DNA from: Bathynomus jamesi
Taxonomy: Eukaryota; Arthropoda; Malacostraca; Isopoda; Cirolanidae
Direction: 5' to 3'
Length of the DNA stretch: 64,000 bases
Assembly (NCBI GenBank): GCA_023014485.1
Contig: JAJOZX010005786.1
Span: 232,501-296,500, forward strand
A program made the translations under genes and the position numbers. Positions 20,887-28,965 of the stretch are shown here, in pieces. The notes under the pieces were generated by a model that was given only the letters and a program-made list of their open reading frames with translations, was not told the origin of the DNA and did no database searches. Within the stretch, counting starts at the first letter, position 1, and each line of letters starts with the position of its first letter.

Positions 20887-21960
20887 CTAGTAAATAGCCT
20901 TATAACCATAACTGCGTGGGATGTTTCGGGGGATGATTGTAAGTATGTCATTAGGCATGAAGTTATTCTTGAATACGATAAAACACAATGAGGCGATCGT
21001 GGATGCTGCTTGTAACGGATCACAGTTGAAGCGCGTTATGTGCATCCTTTTAAAGGCTTGGAAGCATATTCGACGTACACGTACGTCATTCACACAATAA
21101 CGTTCACATCATACGCTATATTGTAAGAATTATCTTCATTAAGTCTGTTGTAGTAGAGCTCAAAATCCTCATGTTTGCTTGTACTCATACATTCAGAATT
21201 AAAGTAATGTTTGGGGCGGGGGGGTCCTACATAATTTAAATTGTCGTGAGTGAGGAATGTGTAAGGGAAGAACACTTTTGAGACTTCGGCGTCTACGCCC
21301 ATCACCTTGGGTAGCTTGGCTAATTTACAAGGTGTGAATAACAGGGTGTCTTTAAACTGAACATTTCCCCTTATCTGCATCTGTATAAGTTTGTTCCGTC
21401 TTTTCAAGGTATCACCTGTGAATATCTTTGAGGACTCATGCTCAAGCAGCTTCTTGTAAAGGAACTGAGTGTCAAATTTTGCAGCGTTATGGCAAGAATA
21501 TACACAATAATTTTTTTGAGCTGATCAGCTAGCTTGACAATATAGTTCACAAACAGTTTCACGGGGGATCTCTTGCAGACACCTTAAAAATGTTTGTCCG
21601 CTTACCACATTTGCAGCTTTCATCACACTCAATGTTCATACATTCATCACAAATCGTCTGACTTATGAGTAAATGCGGGATAACCTCTTTTGTTTCGGGA
21701 TTTGTGTAAATTTCTATGTCATAATACACGGTTATACAGGGTTTATTTTTAGGTTTGGCATCGTTCATATAACATACGTGCTTTACACCATCCGCCTTAT
21801 ATTCTTCATGGCATGTACAACAGTGAATTTCATCGCATTTGTGCTCAAATTTCCCCCAGCTGTCCATTGTATGAAACATACCACACTCACAATTCCTCAT
21901 TTTCCTACACTCGCCATTCGATTTATGGTAGGCAAAACAGACATTATTAAAAAACATGCG
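20887..21960 (-). pseudogene. Maverick DNA polymerase B, zinc cluster and exonuclease, copy B
   Basis: Zinc-rich region 21559-21957 (CRKMRNCECGMF, CDEIHCCTCHEEY, CDECMNIECDESCKCG) leading into exonuclease motif I, YYDIE at about 21720. Motif II (TKFD-like, read as AKFDTQFLYKKLL) is at about 21430-21480 in a frame broken by indels. 21090-21407 matches the TLLFTPCKLAKLPKVMGV block of copy A almost exactly. 20887-21093 holds motif III (VNDVRVRRICFQAF). Proofreading domain of the same polymerase, broken by at least three frameshifts. Confidence 0.8.
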
Positions 21961-22028
21961 CTTACATACATTACAATCGCCTTCTCAGTTTCAACTACAC
22001 GACTTTCACACCTTGGACTTTTACACTA

Positions 22029-23274
22029 GTCGCAAACCATGTGGCATTCCTTACAATGCTTCAACAGGTCATTCGTAAACTCGAGATCCCTTACACAAAT
22101 CCTGATGTCTTCCATATTTTTGGCTTTTACCATAACTCGCGTAAAGAGCCCTTATATTACGGATGGGTAAATAAGTACGGGCTTTGTACGTTCTCTCACG
22201 CTGCTTTTAAAAACATACACAGTCCTACGGTTATCATTCAATCCAAACACAACTATACGAACACCCATTACTTGCTCTACCCTTCGCAGCTCTTCAGGCC
22301 CCATATCACAGGCAAATTCAAGTCTACAGTTTGCAGCCAGTTTACGTGCACGCTCCACTACCATAGGCATCCAAATTTTTTGGGCCGCTTTATTTACTAC
22401 AGTAAACATACTGTATGAGCCAAGACTAATGGTATAAAGCCGCAAACACGCTCGAAAGCAGTGTGTCTGTTGTATATCTGATAACTGTTAAAGTTAAGGG
22501 TATAAGTGTTACGTTGTGATCTACAGGTCGGAAGACGTGATCTATATCAATCGTGAAATTCTCCAAATTAAGCTCGGTACCGCTTCGAGCAGCCTGCATT
22601 ATACGCCCCAAAGTATACTCTACATCTACGGCGGCTAGGCCTCTGTAGGGTATTACCACCCAAAAATCGTCTCTATCACTATCATCTGACCAGAACCCGA
22701 GCGCCAGACGCGTTATGGCTTCATGCCCCTCACTGGTCTGAAGGGCAAACTCCACAATACGTTCAACCATGCGCCGCAGTCCGTGTTCAAACCCGTTACT
22801 ATACATGACTCAGTGGTTGATCCTGACTACGTACCAGTTTCTAGTCAGAGATGGGGTTGTAGTGACGTTGCGCACCAGCTCGAATGATATGCCACTGTTT
22901 ACAGTTTACTGTGTTGCTGTTGAGGTGGATGGCACGGGTGGTATTGAATAGGGGTAAGTGGGTAGTTTTATTTGTAGATGGTGCTACTGAAGGGGTTCTA
23001 TTACTGTGGCTCTAACTGTCGACGACTTTACGCGCTTTGACGATGAAGGTGTTTCACCGATGTTGTCATGCACCCGCTTTCTTCTCGAATTGACGAGTGT
23101 GGGTGCTGCGTTTCTCACTGCGATTGGGGTGCTAGCGGGGGTGGAGTCTGTAGCCTCAACTACATTGTCATCGTCATCGCCATCATCAGCAATAACTATG
23201 ATGGAGACATGTTGCTGGTACAGTACCTCATCATCATCATCACCATTCACGGTTCTGGGGAACAAGAAAAACAA
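22029..23274 (-). pseudogene. Maverick DNA polymerase B, N-terminal region, copy B
   Basis: 22984-23274 is the acidic then basic leader (DDGDDDDNVVEATD, SRRKRVHDN, SSKRVKSS). 22426-22806 and 22152-22445 are the conserved block (GLRRMVERIVEFAL, DDFWVVIPYRGLAAVDVEY, GPEELRRVEQVMGVRIVVF). Between 22029 and 22152 the frame passes toward the zinc cluster with further breaks. The match with 6307-7300 holds along the whole length except for indels, which supports this being a genuine part of the gene and not a chance frame. Confidence 0.6.
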
Positions 23275-23275
23275 G

Positions 23276-23350
23276 ATTGTAGAATATAAGGAGCAACAAT
23301 TTAAATTTTGTTATATTTTGTAAAGGCCCAACTTAGGAGTGTGTTGTGTT
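23276..23350. promoter_or_regulatory. Conserved divergent intergenic region, Maverick B
   Basis: Counterpart of 6226-6306. Read toward the polymerase it contains CACACTCCTAAGT, TTTACAAAATAT and CTCCTTATATT, and ends in a pyrimidine run with TTCCCCAG. The function as a shared promoter is inferred from position and conservation. Confidence 0.4.
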
Positions 23351-23354
23351 AGAC

Positions 23355-23985
23355 ATGGATTCTGTAGAAAAATTCAGGTTCACAAGCCCTTCCACATGCA
23401 TTATATCCGATCCTACAGGCTGTGGAAAAAACGTTTTTGTACTTAAAATCATTAAAGATAAGTACGATCTGTTCTCAGATTTTGTACACAAAGTTATATG
23501 GTGTTACTCGACATACCAGTCCGTATTCAACGAATACCAAGATGATATTTTGTCCCACAAAGGCGTTAATGATGTTAGTTCTATAAAGGTTGATGAACAC
23601 ACGGTTATTGTAATTGATGATCTCATGTTAGAAATGGACAAAACGTTTGCCGAGACATTTACAGTATTCTCCCACCATCTTAACATAAGCGTGTTCTTCA
23701 TCAATCAAAACCTGTTTTTCAAGAATAGATACATACGTGATGTATCGCTAAATACACAATATCTAGTCTTATTCGCACAACGTAGAGATGTGGCACAAAT
23801 TTGGGGTATTAGCCAATCAAATGTTCCCGAATCAGCGTAATGAGTTTTTGGAAGTTTATAAAGAAGTTACAAGTCAACGTAAAGGATATTTCGTTTGTGA
23901 CCTTCACCCGCGAAACACGTTTAGGGTGTTTCTAAGAACGAATATAGTCCCAAACGAGGCTGAAACGGTATACATCTCAGAATGA
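23355..23985 (+). pseudogene. FtsK/HerA-type packaging ATPase, copy B
   Basis: Starts with ATG at 23355 (MDSVEKFRF). Walker A reads DPTGCGKN, where the usual form is GPTxxGKT/S, so the first Gly and last Thr/Ser are changed. Walker B is TVIVIDDLM (about 23601-23630). It continues ISVFFINQNLF and LVLFAQRRD. A one-base frameshift near 23800-23830 breaks the end, which resumes in another frame (LANQMFPNQRNEFLEVYK) and closes TVYISE at 23985. The stop TGA overlaps the next ATG (ATGA at 23982-23985). In a working element this motor would load the genome into capsids. Confidence 0.85.
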
Positions 23986-24290
23986 CAAAGAGGTTAAAGA
24001 AATATCGTGAATTAATAAAAATCTTCCAACTATTGCCGAGCGGTATCCAAAGCCTGTTTGTTAAAAATATTGACCCAGACTTTTTAAAATGCATATGTGA
24101 AATCTGCCTTAACGTTATAAAATGCAATGTACCAATGAAGGTCACTTAGAAGTCGTGCTTACGTCGTTAAAAGAGCATAATACGAGCAAGCGCTCGTAAA
24201 AAACAAAGTGTGAGAAAGAAAAAGCGAATTATTGTGCAAAGAGGTTTGTTCCTGCCCATCTTTTTTCAGTTCTGGCGCCTTTATTGTCTA
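23982..24290 (+). pseudogene. Small basic Maverick protein, copy B
   Basis: ATG at 23982 overlaps the ATPase stop. The frame reads RLKKYRELIKIFQLLP, DFLKCICEICLNVIKC and VRKKKRIIVQRG, closely matching 5271-5594. Two in-frame stops (near 24147 and 24170) break the middle. The hydrophobic tail begins (LFLPIFF) and is then lost where a MITE is inserted at 24291. The tail in copy A runs a further 10 or so residues. Confidence 0.7.
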
Positions 24291-24516
24291 CAGAGTGTCC
24301 ATAAAGTCACGCATCAGAGGAAAATACATTTATGTTGTTTATTTATTTATTTTATTTTATTGATTTGTTCGAAATGATTCCCACCAATCTCAAAACATGT
24401 TTGTAACAGAAAAAGCAGGTTTCTTTGAATGTTCTTTAAAATATTTAGCCTGATGGAGACATAACTAAATAGACATGGCCTATGTTCCTATGGTGCGTGA
24501 CTTTATGGACACCCTG
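24291..24516. mobile_element. Mariner-type MITE, 226 bp
   Basis: Ends CAGAGTGTCCATAAAGTCAC and the inverse of CAGGGTGTCCATAAAGTCAC, flanked by TA at 24289-24290 and 24517-24518. No coding content. Inserted at the end of the small basic protein gene of Maverick B. Confidence 0.85.
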
Positions 24517-24528
24517 TAGTATAATATA

Positions 24529-25273
24529 ATGAAGAACGTGGTCGTGATTCCACACAAGTTGTATGCTTCGTTGGAAAATACAAAGAACCAGGAATCAGTA
24601 CTAGATCCTCGTAAAAATATGCTTAAAAGAATGGAGAATGAATTAGTGAATCTATTAAACAGCGAGAAGCCCGCTGACGAGAAACGAATTTTATATCAAG
24701 ATACAAGAAGCTCTACATAAATTTCTTCAAGAGCTCGAAGATTATAAGAAGCCGGCCGAGGTCCCCATAGTTCTCAGACATAGCATCGATGATGTTAAGC
24801 GTAGCGGCATAGGGCCTGGGCCTGGCCGAGGCTAGCTACGAACAGTCAAAGAACAACGGAGCGACGTCGCAACACCTCGAGCATGAATTAAAAAGTAGTC
24901 TACCTCATACATTGAGGAATAAAGGGTTAAGTCTTTAAAATTTATTGAGTTAGGACCCATTATACAATGGTCCGATACAGGCGAGGTTGTTGTTGGAGGA
25001 TCAAAGGTAAAGGGTTCGAACATCATTGACGTCGCGCATGATTTGGTGAGGAAGAGGGATAGACCTTCACCAACAGGATGGGGACATATTAAAGCTAGAC
25101 TACAGCAAATAAACATCCCAAAAACATTGATAGGTAACCTGAACAGGTTTAAAGACTTGTGGGAAGCAACGCAATTTACCAGAGCTGAACACATCTTCGC
25201 CCCAGGGAGTAACATCTTAGAAGAAGAAGAAGAGGCCAACCATCAAGGCACAACCCAACCCGCGTGCCTCTAA
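24529..25273 (+). pseudogene. Conserved Maverick hypothetical protein, copy B
   Basis: ATG at 24529: KNVVVIPHKLYASLEN, then LLNSEKPADEKRILYQ, then a frameshift at about 24700. Other frames carry ELEDYKKPAEVP, IIQWSDTGEVVVGG, GSNIIDVAHDLVRKRDRP, PTGWGHIKARLQQ and NIPKTLIGNLNRFKDL, ending at 25273. Same order and spacing as copy A at 4559-5271. Function unknown. Its presence with conserved motifs in two diverged Mavericks shows it was maintained by selection in the element lineage. Confidence 0.65.
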
Positions 25274-25282
25274 TATACACAA

Positions 25283-25410
25283 ATGGCTTACATATTAAGA
25301 AAAATTTATTATGACTTTTCTAATCCAGCCTCCTACGGAGGTGCTAATAGATTGTACAGAGGCGTTTATAATGAGGGATTAGAGAAAAAAGATGTTGAGA
25401 GGTTTTTCCG
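25283..25410 (+). pseudogene. Maverick integrase N-terminus, copy B, cut by insertions
   Basis: ATG at 25283 begins the integrase: SNPASYGGANRLYRGVYNEG, then EKKDVERFF, where a 590-bp element is inserted (25411-25999). The integrase resumes for only about 15 bases after it (AAGCAGGATGCTTA at 26010-26023, matching REQDAY in copy A) and is then replaced by the hAT-like sequence starting TAGGGTG. Catalytic core and chromodomain are absent, so the copy is a remnant. The open frame reading on into the insertion is artificial. Confidence 0.8.
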
Positions 25411-25999
25411 CGTGACCCGACAATTCAGCGCAGGACAATTCAGCGCCGACAATTCAGCGTCGCCAATTCAGCGCAAGACAATTCAGCGCAAAGACAATTC
25501 AGCGCAAGACAATTCAGCGCGAAAATACCAACAAAGAAGAAGAAAGAACAAATCCAGAGGGAAGAGAGGCTTGCAACTGTTAGGTTAGGTTAGGTTAGGT
25601 TAGGTTTCTAGTTTTTTAAATAAAATCAATCTTAATTTTAACAATTCTAACAAATTTTGTTTTTTTAAATAAAATTTTAATAATTATACTCCTTTGAATT
25701 TTATCTCCGATTTGTCACTCCTTCGTTATGTCACTCCTTCGTTACGGTATTTATGTCACTCCTTTGTTATGTCACTCCTTTGAAATGTCACTCCTTCGAT
25801 ACAGACCCAATTTAGCATATATATAAATATACAAATTTTTCTCTTTTTTATTTATTGCGATTTATTTTTATTATTTTTAACTAAACTTTTAACTGTACTG
25901 ACTTGCGCTGAATTGTCTTGCGCTGAATTGTCTTTGCGCTGAATTGTCGGCGCTGAATTGTCGGCGCTGAATTGTCCTGCGCTGAATTGTCGGTGCTCC
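25411..25999. mobile_element. Non-autonomous element with tandem-repeat inverted ends
   Basis: Inserted in the integrase with a 9-bp (or 8-bp) duplicated target GTTTTTCCG at 25402-25410 and 26000-26008. The left end holds seven copies of GACAATTCAGCGC-like repeats (about 25418-25525); the right end holds seven in inverse orientation (about 25893-25990). The first three spacings match on both ends. The interior has a TTAGG run at 25580-25607 and about five copies of ATGTCACTCCTTCGTT at 25711-25803. No coding region. The size of the target duplication suggests hAT or a similar superfamily, but no transposase is present. Confidence 0.75.
25580..25607 (+). repeat. TTAGG telomere-like run
   Basis: Five uninterrupted TTAGG units (TTAGGTTAGGTTAGG and onward), the arthropod telomere motif, interstitial and inside the 25411-25999 element. 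Confidence 0.9.
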
Positions 26000-26023
26000 G
26001 TTTTTCCGTAAGCAGGATGCTTA

Positions 26024-26970
26024 TTAGGGTGGCCCACTTTTCAATTTTTTTTTAAAAGTATAGGTTATCGTAGTTTTTCCCATTATTTGGCACTATACTA
26101 GCACATTGGTACCATTTTTACAAAAATTGATCAATATTTAGGGGTCTCGCATCGACCTTGAAATTACGAGTTTTTTTTTAAATGCATACCTTTTAACTTT
26201 TTACTGAATCAAGATAAATCATTAAGTAGGGATGTTTTCTGAATCATCTTGATGAGAGAAGTCGTTTGGTATGCCTTCCAATGTCATACGACTAACGGTT
26301 TAAAAGTTGTGTCTGTATACAGGTAATACCAATGTGCTAGTATAGTGCCAAATAATGGGAAAAACCACGATCACCTATACTTTTCAAAAAAATCAGCAAA
26401 TAGCAGAAAAATAAGGAAGAAAGAAACAATAACTTAAAGAATCACTTTTGCATTGTATTGACCACTATCACACGTCACTGGCTGCAACGTTGTCCCTCTG
26501 TGCTATGTCATCGTGGCGAGTGATGACTTCTTGAAGTCGCCGAGCTCTTTCCGGTTCTTTTTCACCACTTGCAGAAGATCCTGCAGCTGTGCCTCGTCCT
26601 TTGTGACCGTATTCGCATAGTCTTGTATCAGTTGGACTCCTCTTTCAGCGACGTCATTGGTGACCTGGAGATTAAAGATCACATCCTTCAGACGACAAAA
26701 GTCCTCGTTCTCGTCCCACTTATCAGTTGGCAGGGTGAGCCACGAAGACCCATACATCTTCAGACCTGCAAATAAGAACCAGGAGGACTCGTCGATCAGG
26801 TCGGGGAGTAGCGTCATCTCGTCGACTGAGACGTTCTCGTATGTGAAGTCTTTGGGTACAGGGAGGTGGGACAGCTTCTCTGCCATCTGTTGCTTCACAG
26901 TGCCATCCACTGATACAGATGCTCATAGGTTATTGTACATTTGAAGTGGAAGGCTGCATTAACGCTTGCT
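26024..26970 (-). mobile_element. hAT-like element end with transposase C-terminus
   Basis: Begins TAGGGTGGCCCAC directly inside the broken integrase; the intact relative at 54456 begins TAGGGTGACAA. 26053-26113 and 26323-26386 are about 60-bp inverted repeats (AAAAGTATAGGTTATCG, then CACTATACTAGCACATTGG), probably subterminal or a nested fold-back. The transposase C-terminus follows on minus. The other end is missing: sequence changes to a Maverick capsid fragment at about 26970. Confidence 0.65.
26503..26940 (-). pseudogene. hAT-like transposase, C-terminal fragment
   Basis: A 135-residue frame: KQQMAEKLSHLPVPKDF, SSWFLFAGLKMYGSSWL, NDVAERGVQLIQDYAN, QLQDLLQVVKKNRKEL. The block NDVAERGVQLIQDY and the following QDLLQVVKKNRK match NDMAERGIALIQAF and QHLLQVVEDHRK in the hAT-like transposase at 54802-56389, so both belong to one family. 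Only the C-terminal quarter is present; no catalytic residue remains. The open frame ends at 26503; a stop follows. Confidence 0.7.
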
Positions 26971-27568
26971 ATGACTCATTTTATTCATCCCCACAGTTCG
27001 GAATGCTGCAAATCCGAGCTAAATCTTTTGGATGTGCCTCCAACGCAGACAAGTATTCTGGAAACCGAATTCGTCACAATTCATCCTCTCAACGATATTG
27101 GATCAACGATTGCGTCTATAGAGTTCGTGATTTCTTCGTTAGGGAATCATTTTTTTTTTTACCCTTCCAACGTGTTTCTTTACACCAAACTAAGAATTGC
27201 GCATTCGGATGGCACAACTTCCTGCACACGCCGATAAGTCAATGTGATGTGTATCTAAATCAAAGTAACGTTTCAGCCAACGCTAGCCATCGTCTTTATA
27301 GGGCATATTTAGAAACTGTTTTAGAAACTTTACATTAGGCGGCTCAGGGGTATTATACCTCCCAATTGATGGACAGTATAAAAAAATAAATTTAAAAATT
27401 CTAAAAAGAAAATATAAAACTTGTACGCAAGACTTCATTCTGATGTTTGTCGCAAGATAAGCTGCTTTTCAACGGTGTTGAAATGAGGATCAAAATTATA
27501 CGTACAGCCCCCAAGATATGTTTAAATCTGGATGAGGGTAGCGGAGAATCTGTTAAGGCCCTGAATGT
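26971..27568 (+). pseudogene. Maverick major-capsid-type protein, N-terminal fragment
   Basis: ATG at 26971 opens a frame with PHSSECCKSELNLLDVPPTQ, then IEFVISSLGNHFFFYPSNV, ending at 27234. A second frame overlaps with ISQCDVYLNQSNVS and RLYRAYLETVLETL (to 27338). After a gap, 27455-27565 reads KLLFNGVEMRIKIIRT. The order SELDLF-PPTQTSI, IEF-SG-, SQVDV-LN, YRAY-ETLL and NGVEMR is that of the Polinton jelly-roll capsid family often annotated as F54H12.2-like in invertebrates (family knowledge, from memory). The C-terminal half is missing. It is the only capsid sequence in the window and lies beyond the integrase of Maverick B. Confidence 0.7.
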
Positions 27569-27583
27569 TCACTAGGATTATAT

Positions 27584-28566
27584 TTATTTTTTTCCTTTCG
27601 TTTCTCTCTTTATGTAGTTCAGATTCGTTTTCCAATTGTGGTGCGTGTTTCTGTATGCATTCTGTGCGGCTCTCGGATCCCAGTATTTGTCAGTTGGCTT
27701 TGGATTTGCTGGATGGTATTTAATAGTTGAATTGCGTTGGCTACATCTAAAAAAATGGTTGTCCTCTTTGTAGCCCTCGTTGTTAGTGGTAACGGCATTT
27801 TTGTCCCTATTGCATCTCACATAACTTGCATAAGTTTTGAAGAGAGTAAGGTGGTTGAACTTGCATTTGTTTTCAAATTTACAATATCCATTTGTATATT
27901 GGAAGTTACATAAATGTGATGTGCATAGATGCATTGTCCATCCCGGTATTTGCAATGCCCTTTTGCATGATATTTACTCTACATATGATATTTTCTACGT
28001 TTCTAGTTCTTGTCGTCTGTTTATTTTCTATGCTTTTAGTTATTGTCGTCTTTTCATCATTATCATTATTATTATTTTTATTGTTATCATTATCATTTTC
28101 TACATTTCTAGTTCTTGTCGTCTGTTTATTTCCTGTTTTTAGCTTTTGTCATCCTTTTATCATTATCCTCATTAGGCAGTTTTATCATGTCGCAGATTGT
28201 ACTTATCTTTTTTCTTTCTTTTACAGTAATATCTTCTTTCCGTGTTACATTTTCATTTGTTCCTCTCTTATCCACATCGTTTTGCTTTGAGATATTTCAG
28301 CCCTCTTTTATCCCCATTAGTCTCTCCTTTTATATCGCACTCGTATTTGCATTCTCCAGTTCTTTAAATATCGCAAATGAGTTTACAGTCTTGTACATGC
28401 GTCACAGAGAAATTTGATCCCCGTGATTTGTTTGGCATTCGACACAAGGGATATCTTCATATCATCCTAATTCGTACAGATAAAGTGGTGCAGTTTTTGA
28501 CAGAACTCTCACTTGATTGCCACATTTTCAGTTGTTTCAAAATTACACAAGTTGCAAATTAGGTGA
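27584..28566 (-). pseudogene. LINE ORF1 relic with PHD-like and CCCH zinc fingers
   Basis: Read on minus from about 28566: a degenerate zinc finger (CNFETTENVAIKCE, then FICTN and FLCDACTRL), a long Asn/Asp/Lys-rich linker with many indels, then three CCCH-like fingers (GHCKYRDGQCIYAHH, NGYCKFENKCKFNH, ASYVRCNRDKN), and a tail ending at 27584. The open part is 27584-27955. The same architecture is found in ORF1 of the LINE at 41190-42017, so this is a relative of that element. CCCH fingers suggest RNA binding, as expected for an ORF1 protein. No ORF2 is attached. The plus-strand Phe/Leu/Ser-rich frames here are shadows of the linker. Confidence 0.65.
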
Positions 28567-28691
28567 GAATTTGAACCCATGGCAGTTATTTATCACCGTA
28601 GTCAACCAAAACACACGCACACAATTTTTTTCCTTTCTTCCGCAGGGTGTCGGTTAAGAGGTTTTGGGTTTTATGATATATTTTCTAGTTT

Positions 28692-28896
28692 GGGATCACC
28701 TGAAGATTAGGGCCCTCAGCCTTCTCTAGTTAGTCTTATAAGGCTAACTAACGAAAATATCACGACCTAACCTAACCAATCATTAGGTCAACTGTACGCC
28801 ATTGACGATTGGTTTGGTTAGGTCGTGATATTTTCGTTAGTTAGCCTTATAAAGCTAACTAAAGAAGGCTGGGGGCCCTGATCTTCAGGTGATCCC
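28692..28896. mobile_element. Palindromic MITE, 205 bp
   Basis: Almost the whole element is an inverted repeat: GGGATCACCTGAAGATTAGG at 28692 and its inverse ending at 28896, with inner arms containing TTCGTTAGTTAGCCTTATAA and AACCTAACC. Flanked by TAGTTT on both sides (28686-28691, 28897-28902), a 6-bp target duplication. A related fragment (CGAATATATCACGACCTAACC, shown in part) lies at 35597-35617. Confidence 0.85.
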
Positions 28897-28965
28897 TAGT
28901 TTGTTCAAACTTTCCTCAAATGCCTACCATGTTCCGATTAAATATCCACTTTAAACTTGTGATAA

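Larger units (their letters stand above)
16452..27568. mobile_element. Maverick/Polinton element B (degenerate, mirror of A)
   Basis: Same gene order as element A but reversed: gene X and polymerase on minus, then ATPase, small basic protein, conserved hypothetical and integrase on plus, followed after a hAT-like insertion by a major-capsid-type fragment on plus. At least five later insertions cut it: the 17364-18854 fold-back with its nested mariner, the MITE at 24291-24516, the 25411-25999 element and the hAT-like fragment from 26024. Protein-level identity with A is clear but well below complete, so the two are not a recent duplication. Confidence 0.85.

Noticed and set aside
25418..25990. 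CRISPR-like repeat array (GACAATTCAGCGC)
   Set aside because: Repeats are nearly contiguous with no unique spacers, mirrored at two ends of an insertion with a target duplication, in an animal genome.
26053..26386. Independent fold-back MITE
   Set aside because: Kept only as part of the hAT-like end: no target duplication of its own was found around the 60-bp inverted repeats.
3524..27568. Endogenous nudivirus or white-spot-type virus insertion
   Set aside because: Integrase with chromodomain, protein-primed PolB and a HerA-type ATPase are the Maverick/Polinton set; no hallmark genes of those large viruses were seen.
27584..27955. Host CCCH zinc-finger gene
   Set aside because: Same module order as the LINE 2 ORF1, degenerate, and embedded among transposon relics.
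27837..28417. Hydrophobic plus-strand ORFs suggesting membrane proteins
   Set aside because: They are the antisense of an Asn/Asp/Lys-rich LINE ORF1 linker and of CCCH fingers readable on minus.
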